In this document: positions 59,792 through 64,000 of the stretch, one piece after another | Position numbering within the stretch: position 1 is the first letter of the stretch | Layout: every line of letters begins with the position of its first letter | DNA from: Clostridia bacterium | GTDB taxonomy: Bacteria > Bacillota > Clostridia > Oscillospirales > CAG-272 | NCBI GenBank assembly: GCA_017420755.1 | Contig: JAFQOG010000005.1 | Span: 1 to 64,000 of the forward strand | Length of the DNA: 64,000 bases | Reading direction: 5' to 3' | The notes under the pieces: generated by a model | Told to the model about the DNA's origin: nothing | What the model saw: only the letters and a program-made list of their open reading frames with translations | The model's database searches: none | Position numbers and translations under genes: made by a program

Positions 59792-61759
59792 ATGAACAAA
59801 ACACAAAAAATCAGAGTTACCCCTGATATGATCATCAATGATATGGGTATTGAAAAGGTTGAAAACCTTTTCTGCGAATTTGATAACGACGGAGACCCTT
59901 TATATGGCGTAGAGGGAGCAATTCCTCAAGTGCATCCAAGGCACGACCACTGGTGGATTGGCGAAACCGACCTTAAGTTCACAGTAGAGCTTGACGGTAT
60001 TTATCAAATTACTAATATGTATATTTATAACGATTACGATGCATATAAGCCTGAGCAGGATAAGCACGACTATGGCGTTCGTAAGGTTAGAGTTAAAATG
60101 GGAACTCCATTTAGCTGGGAATATGACGAAGAGCTTGCGCCAGAGGTTAGAAAATGGACCGGCTTTGAAACAAGCTACAAGACTCGTTATATTAACTTCT
60201 CTTTTAATAACAACCAATCGCCAAGTGAGATTGTAATTTATGGCTACAAGGTTGAAGATGTTGACCTCACCCCTCCTCCAAGAAAGGAGCACAAGTGGAG
60301 CGACCTTTCAAAGTTTGTTGGTATGAACGGCTTTGTTAACGATGGTGATGATATTGCTCGCGCTTGTACATACATTCGTGAGTATCACCCTTGGCTATGG
60401 AGCTGTACTCCTGATCTTGAAAACACTACTCTTTCTATGAACCCGAGCTTTGCAGGTCCTTGGTACTTTGACGAGTACTACGGAAGAATGCACAGCCACG
60501 GAATAGATGTTGCAACTACTATTTCTACTCATCACAAGCGCACTCCTAAGGATAACACCTGTGACTCTTGTGACCCTAAAAACTATATGTCCTATGCAGC
60601 AATGCTTTTCCAATTCGTTGCTCGTTATGGACACAATAAGGATATTGACCCTGAATTAATCAAGGTCGGTCCTGGTCAAGAAAAGAAAATCGGTCTTGGT
60701 TATATGACTGCGGTTGAGCCACTTAACGAGCCTGATGGAACTTGGCTTGGACGCGAGCCATACTTCACACCATTTGAAATGGCAGCATTTTTAAGTATGT
60801 GCTATGACGGACATGAGGGAATGTACAAAAATGTTGGTGTTAAGCAGGCTGACCCTAACTTCATTATGTCAATGTCTGGTGGTGCTGGACTCCATCTTGG
60901 CAGACTTAAGGCAATGCAATTCTGGTGCGAATACAACCGCAAGGACAAGAGATTGCCTTTCGATGTTATCAATGCTCACAGATACTGCGGTAAGCGCACT
61001 AACCTAAAGACCGGAAAAACAAAGAACGTTGACGTAAATATTGACGACAGAGGCGACAAGAGCCAAATGGTTTACGTTGGTGTCTCCCCTGAAGAGGGCG
61101 ATATCATCGGCGCATTCAGTACTATTATGGACTGGCGTGATAGATACTATCCAGATATGGAAATTTGGCTAACTGAATTTGGCTGGGACACTAACCAATC
61201 ATATAAGACCTCAACATCTGCTCACGCATATGGTGAATATACAGGCAGACAGGTGCAGGGCATGTGGCTTGTTCGTGAGTACTTGCTTCTCTCCTCTATT
61301 GGTGTTGAGCGTGCGGCTATGTATATGTCCCGTGACTGTGGCCCTGAGGAAACAGCAGTTGGTAAATATGGGTCCTCCGGCTTGGTTCGTCATCCTATTG
61401 AGATTGACCCAACCAATGTAATTCAAGGAAACAAGAAGGATTCCTTCTATTATGTTTACACCTTGAAGGAAATCTTGAAGGACACTCGCTTTGTGGCAGA
61501 AATTGATTCAGGCAATCCAAAGGTTAAGGTATTCAAGTACGAAACCAAGGAGGGTAAGGCGAGATATGCTGTATGGTGCCCAACCTCCAACTCAACAAAG
61601 GTTAAAAGATATAAGCTCAACGTTGGTGAGGGTGATTTTGTTCTTGCTGAGCTTGAGTTTGAATACTACAAGGGCAAACGCAGTGATTTGAAGAAAAACA
61701 AAAACGGCGCGGTTACCTTCTGTGCATCCGAAATGCCCGTATTCGTTATTGAGAAATAA
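59792..61759 (+). CDS. Putative clan-A glycosidase with N-terminal sugar-binding-like domain
   Basis: A 655-residue cytoplasmic protein without signal peptide. Residues about 1-165 resemble a discoidin/F5-8C-type beta sandwich (ITNMYIYNDYDAY, KTRYINFSFNNNQSPSEIVI). The rest looks like a TIM barrel related to GH39/GH30 types: candidate acid/base Glu313 in TAVEPLNEPDG and candidate nucleophile Glu462 in EIWLTEFGWDT, at suitable spacing, and a C-terminal beta domain (VKVFKYETKEGKARYAVW). I chose ATG 59792 because AAGGAGA lies just upstream. The family number and substrate are not certain. It has a strong promoter and is next to an AraC-type regulator. Confidence 0.75.
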   Translation: MNKTQKIRVTPDMIINDMGIEKVENLFCEFDNDGDPLYGVEGAIPQVHPRHDHWWIGETDLKFTVELDGIYQITNMYIYNDYDAYKPEQDKHDYGVRKVRVKMGTPFSWEYDEELAPEVRKWTGFETSYKTRYINFSFNNNQSPSEIVIYGYKVEDVDLTPPPRKEHKWSDLSKFVGMNGFVNDGDDIARACTYIREYHPWLWSCTPDLENTTLSMNPSFAGPWYFDEYYGRMHSHGIDVATTISTHHKRTPKDNTCDSCDPKNYMSYAAMLFQFVARYGHNKDIDPELIKVGPGQEKKIGLGYMTAVEPLNEPDGTWLGREPYFTPFEMAAFLSMCYDGHEGMYKNVGVKQADPNFIMSMSGGAGLHLGRLKAMQFWCEYNRKDKRLPFDVINAHRYCGKRTNLKTGKTKNVDVNIDDRGDKSQMVYVGVSPEEGDIIGAFSTIMDWRDRYYPDMEIWLTEFGWDTNQSYKTSTSAHAYGEYTGRQVQGMWLVREYLLLSSIGVERAAMYMSRDCGPEETAVGKYGSSGLVRHPIEIDPTNVIQGNKKDSFYYVYTLKEILKDTRFVAEIDSGNPKVKVFKYETKEGKARYAVWCPTSNSTKVKRYKLNVGEGDFVLAELEFEYYKGKRSDLKKNKNGAVTFCASEMPVFVIEK

Positions 61760-61767
61760 ATAATAGC

Positions 61768-61801
61768 AAAAAAGGTAGGCATTTTGTCTACCTTTTTTAT
61801 T
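61768..61801. terminator. Bidirectional terminator
   Basis: AAAAAAGGTAG pairs with CTACCTTTTTT around GCATTTTGT, between the convergent glycosidase and AraC genes. Confidence 0.88.
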
Positions 61802-62580
61802 TAAAACAACGGTAACATCAATCTTTTTTCTCTATATTCGCTTGGAGTAACCTTACATATGGCTTTGAAATTTCTCATAAATGAATAAACCGACTTATAT
61901 CCACATTCCATCGAGCATTCAAGTATAGACAACTCCGTATTTTTTAACAAATAACAAGCTTTACTTATTCTAAACTGATTTAAAAATGAATTATAAGAAA
62001 TGCCAAAGCTCTTTTGAAAATATTTAGATATATATGTATAAGAATATCCAAGCTTAGCCGAAGCCTTTGAAAGCGAGCAATCCGTTGAATAATTCTCTTC
62101 GATAAATTCAAGAGCTTTATCTAAAAAATGAAGGCTTAACCTGTTTTTATCAATATATTCGGCATTCTTGTCAAATTCGGCTATCAAGCAATATATAGCG
62201 CCTTTTTTCTTAAACACCGAGTCTGTAGGTTTCGTGTTGCAAAGCAACTTGAAAACACTTTGTGATATCGCAAACTTATTACTTTTAGGCATCTTATATA
62301 AAACCTGATTAGAAAAGGTTTCAATTAAGCTTTGCGAAAAAATCCAATATTGGTGCTTCGATTTTTCACTGGAAAAAGAATGCCTTTGATTAGGAAAAAT
62401 CAAGGCTCCCTCCCCTTTTTGCAATAAATATTCAATATCGTTTACAGTCACCTTCACCTCTCCGTCCGTTACAACAAAAAGCTCGAACGAATTATGCATA
62501 TGCTCATAAAATGAAAGGTTTTCTCCTTTTTTTGTATAGTAATCTTGAATTGTGCCGAAATTGGAAAATTCGTAAACCAT
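61801..62580 (-). CDS. AraC-family transcriptional regulator
   Basis: A 259-residue regulator. The N-terminal cupin-like sensor domain (about 1-140) has the pattern LSFYEHMHNSFELFVVTDGE, and KGEGALIFPNQRHSF. The C-terminal domain (about 165-259) has two helix-turn-helix units: SLSKASAKLGYSYTYISKYF and SILECSMECGYKSVYSFMRN, ending in KVTPSEYREK. I chose ATG 62580 because GGAGGAG lies immediately upstream; a longer frame lacks such a site. The sensor probably binds a sugar. It is convergent with the putative glycosidase and divergent from the second BspA-like gene, so either may be its target. Confidence 0.9.
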   Translation of the reverse strand: MVYEFSNFGTIQDYYTKKGENLSFYEHMHNSFELFVVTDGEVKVTVNDIEYLLQKGEGALIFPNQRHSFSSEKSKHQYWIFSQSLIETFSNQVLYKMPKSNKFAISQSVFKLLCNTKPTDSVFKKKGAIYCLIAEFDKNAEYIDKNRLSLHFLDKALEFIEENYSTDCSLSKASAKLGYSYTYISKYFQKSFGISYNSFLNQFRISKACYLLKNTELSILECSMECGYKSVYSFMRNFKAICKVTPSEYREKRLMLPLF

Positions 62581-62613
62581 AATCTCCTCCAACAGAACAA
62601 ATTTTGCAAATAT

Positions 62614-62642
62614 ATTGTACAATAAATGACAAGAAAAGTCAA
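62614..62642 (-). promoter_or_regulatory. Promoter of the AraC-type gene
   Basis: Minus strand: TTGACT (62637-62642), 17-bp spacer, TACAAT (62614-62619). A plus-strand -10 TATAAT at 62659-62664 serves the divergent gene, but its -35 region overlaps this promoter and is poor, as expected for an activator-dependent start. Confidence 0.75.
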
Positions 62643-62693
62643 CTGTGCAATGATAGAATATAATTGGGTAAATAAAATATAAAGGAGAATTTT

Positions 62694-64000
62694 ATGAAAA
62701 AAACATTGTTTTTTACCATTCTTTTGGCAGGTGTTTTGACTTTCGCATTTTCTCTTTGCGCAAGTGCACAAACGATAATTTACGACACGTATGAAGAAAA
62801 ATCCATTCTTACATATGATCCAAGCGAATTAGTCGTATTTGACGACGGTTGTGCATATCCTTCCTATTACATTTTTGAAAATTCCGAAGAATTTAAAACA
62901 AGCTACGCTTGGTTGAACGAAAAGGCAACAAAAAATTATTCGGACGCAAACGTTGTTGAGCTTTGCATTCCGACCGGAATAATAAACGGCGGATACTTTA
63001 AAAAAGACTCATCGTTCACATCTATCTTAAAATTAAACACAGGTAAAACTCTTCAAAAAACCAACGGAGACTTTTGGACAAACTTAACTCTTACTCACGT
63101 CACCTTTGGAGAGGGCTTTACAAACAGCGGTCTTGGACAATGGTTCTTCAACAGCGCCAAGGTTGAATATATCATTTTTTCCGACAATTCGCAAATAACA
63201 ACGTTGCCATCTCAATTTTTTGCTGCTTTAAAAACCTTAAAGGGAATTTACTTCGGCAACTCAATTACTAATCTTGGCAGCGGTACTTTTACCAACATGG
63301 GCTCGTCTGATGTATTTTTGATGAACACTCCAAGCGATACCGAGCCATCGGAGATTTACTATTTCAAATCAAATTTGATTGAAGGCAATTTTTACAATTT
63401 CAAGCAAAATGCCACAACAACTACATGGGTTTTCCCAAGTGCTGTAAACGGCATAGGCAGCGGCTTCAACTTTGATATGCAAAATAACCCTAAAAATTTT
63501 GTATTTTTAACAAGCGATGCCGATTCGGTAGTAATCAACGATGCTATCGGCGGCACTAAGCTAAATAATGTTAATATGTATTTCCCTTATATAAGCTCCG
63601 AAAACGCCTCGAGAATGAATGTTGTTCCAAAAACGGCATATTTCTTTGGCGATAGCAAAAAGGCTTCTTATAACGGTAGCTGGGGTGAGCCCACAGATAT
63701 GCTGGATCAAGAGCATATTTACGACAAAACCAAGGATTTAAACACCGAACCAACCTGCACAACAGCCGGCACGTCAAACACTTATTGCTTCTGCGGCAAG
63801 CTTCTTTCCTCGAACCCTATTGAAGAATTGGGTCATGACTATTCATTAAAATCAAACGGTCAATCCCCCGATGTTGTCTCTTGGGTTTACGAAAACAACA
63901 ATTATTTTTCAAATGCAAAACAGCAGCATAAATGCTTAGATTGTGAAGCTTTTTATACGGGAGAACAAATCATCGACTCTGCCCTTTTCGTATCGTTCGG
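62694..64000 (+). CDS. Second BspA-like secreted protein, 3' end beyond the window
   Basis: An open frame of 435 codons that runs off the right edge. MKKTLFFTILLAGVLTFAFS up to ASAQT is a signal peptide, and AAAGGAG precedes the ATG. The repeats (GYFKKDSSFTSILKLNTG, LTHVTFGEGFTNSGLGQWFF, LKGIYFGNSITNLGSGTF) are LRR_5-like but few and irregular. Near the edge it enters a cysteine/histidine module (EPTCTTAGTSNTYCFCGKLL, ELGHDYS, HKCLDCE, SALFVSFG) clearly homologous to that of the BspA-like protein at 7949-10747. It is divergent from the AraC-type gene. Confidence 0.82.
   Translation, partial: MKKTLFFTILLAGVLTFAFSLCASAQTIIYDTYEEKSILTYDPSELVVFDDGCAYPSYYIFENSEEFKTSYAWLNEKATKNYSDANVVELCIPTGIINGGYFKKDSSFTSILKLNTGKTLQKTNGDFWTNLTLTHVTFGEGFTNSGLGQWFFNSAKVEYIIFSDNSQITTLPSQFFAALKTLKGIYFGNSITNLGSGTFTNMGSSDVFLMNTPSDTEPSEIYYFKSNLIEGNFYNFKQNATTTTWVFPSAVNGIGSGFNFDMQNNPKNFVFLTSDADSVVINDAIGGTKLNNVNMYFPYISSENASRMNVVPKTAYFFGDSKKASYNGSWGEPTDMLDQEHIYDKTKDLNTEPTCTTAGTSNTYCFCGKLLSSNPIEELGHDYSLKSNGQSPDVVSWVYENNNYFSNAKQQHKCLDCEAFYTGEQIIDSALFVSF

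Overview
The window is an AT-rich chromosomal segment of a Gram-positive, anaerobic, gut-type member of the Clostridia (Firmicutes/Bacillota). This rests on the rimP-nusA-ylxR-ylxQ-infB order, lexA-dinB, many lipoproteins with a canonical lipobox, consensus sigma-A promoters with 17-bp spacers, AGGAGG ribosome binding sites, 4Fe-4S enzymes and a DUF6472 gene. A precise order or genus cannot be read from the sequence. There are no rRNA operons, prophages, CRISPR arrays or transposase genes.

Layout. 0.4-13.4 kb: asparagine synthetase, then a carbohydrate region with a GH2 beta-mannosidase-like enzyme, a ferredoxin-type aldo/keto reductase, a GH5-like and a GH43-like enzyme in one plus-strand operon. 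A secreted leucine-rich BspA-like protein and a sugar isomerase-GH30 operon behind two palindromic operator candidates follow on the minus strand. None of these glycosidases has a signal peptide, so they probably work on imported oligosaccharides. 13.5-19 kb: tRNA-Arg(ACG), an EamA transporter, dusB, a 58-residue DUF6472 protein, cysS and a CPBP protease, separated by unusually repeat-rich DNA in which the 5' end of dusB is present three times. 19-24 kb: the rimP-nusA-rnpM-L7Ae-infB translation operon. 24-31 kb: an unknown 199-residue protein, thrH, a DUF1538 membrane protein overlapping a double PII-like regulator, and an SOS-type operon lexA-small protein-dinB-trmO.

31-47.5 kb, minus strand: a 2478-residue cell-surface subtilase carrying a large leucine-rich repeat region, a lipoprotein, the complete oligopeptide transporter oppABCDF and a small membrane protein, closely spaced and in one direction. 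This looks like a protein-degradation and peptide-uptake locus. 48-58 kb: a membrane protein and a NapH-type 4Fe-4S membrane protein fused to an extracellular thioredoxin-like domain, facing three large lipoproteins. The largest of these also carries a thioredoxin domain with a CxxC motif. Together they suggest a membrane-crossing thiol reductant relay with cell-surface clients. 58.5-64 kb: a glycosyltransferase, a two-domain putative glycosidase, an AraC-type regulator and the start of a second BspA-like protein that shares a C-terminal module with the one at 8-10.7 kb.

The candidates closest to a new system are the ferredoxin-thioredoxin/lipoprotein cluster (48-58 kb), the protease-Opp locus (31-47.5 kb), the DUF1538/double-PII pair and the lexA operon with its unusual GGGACA operator array.
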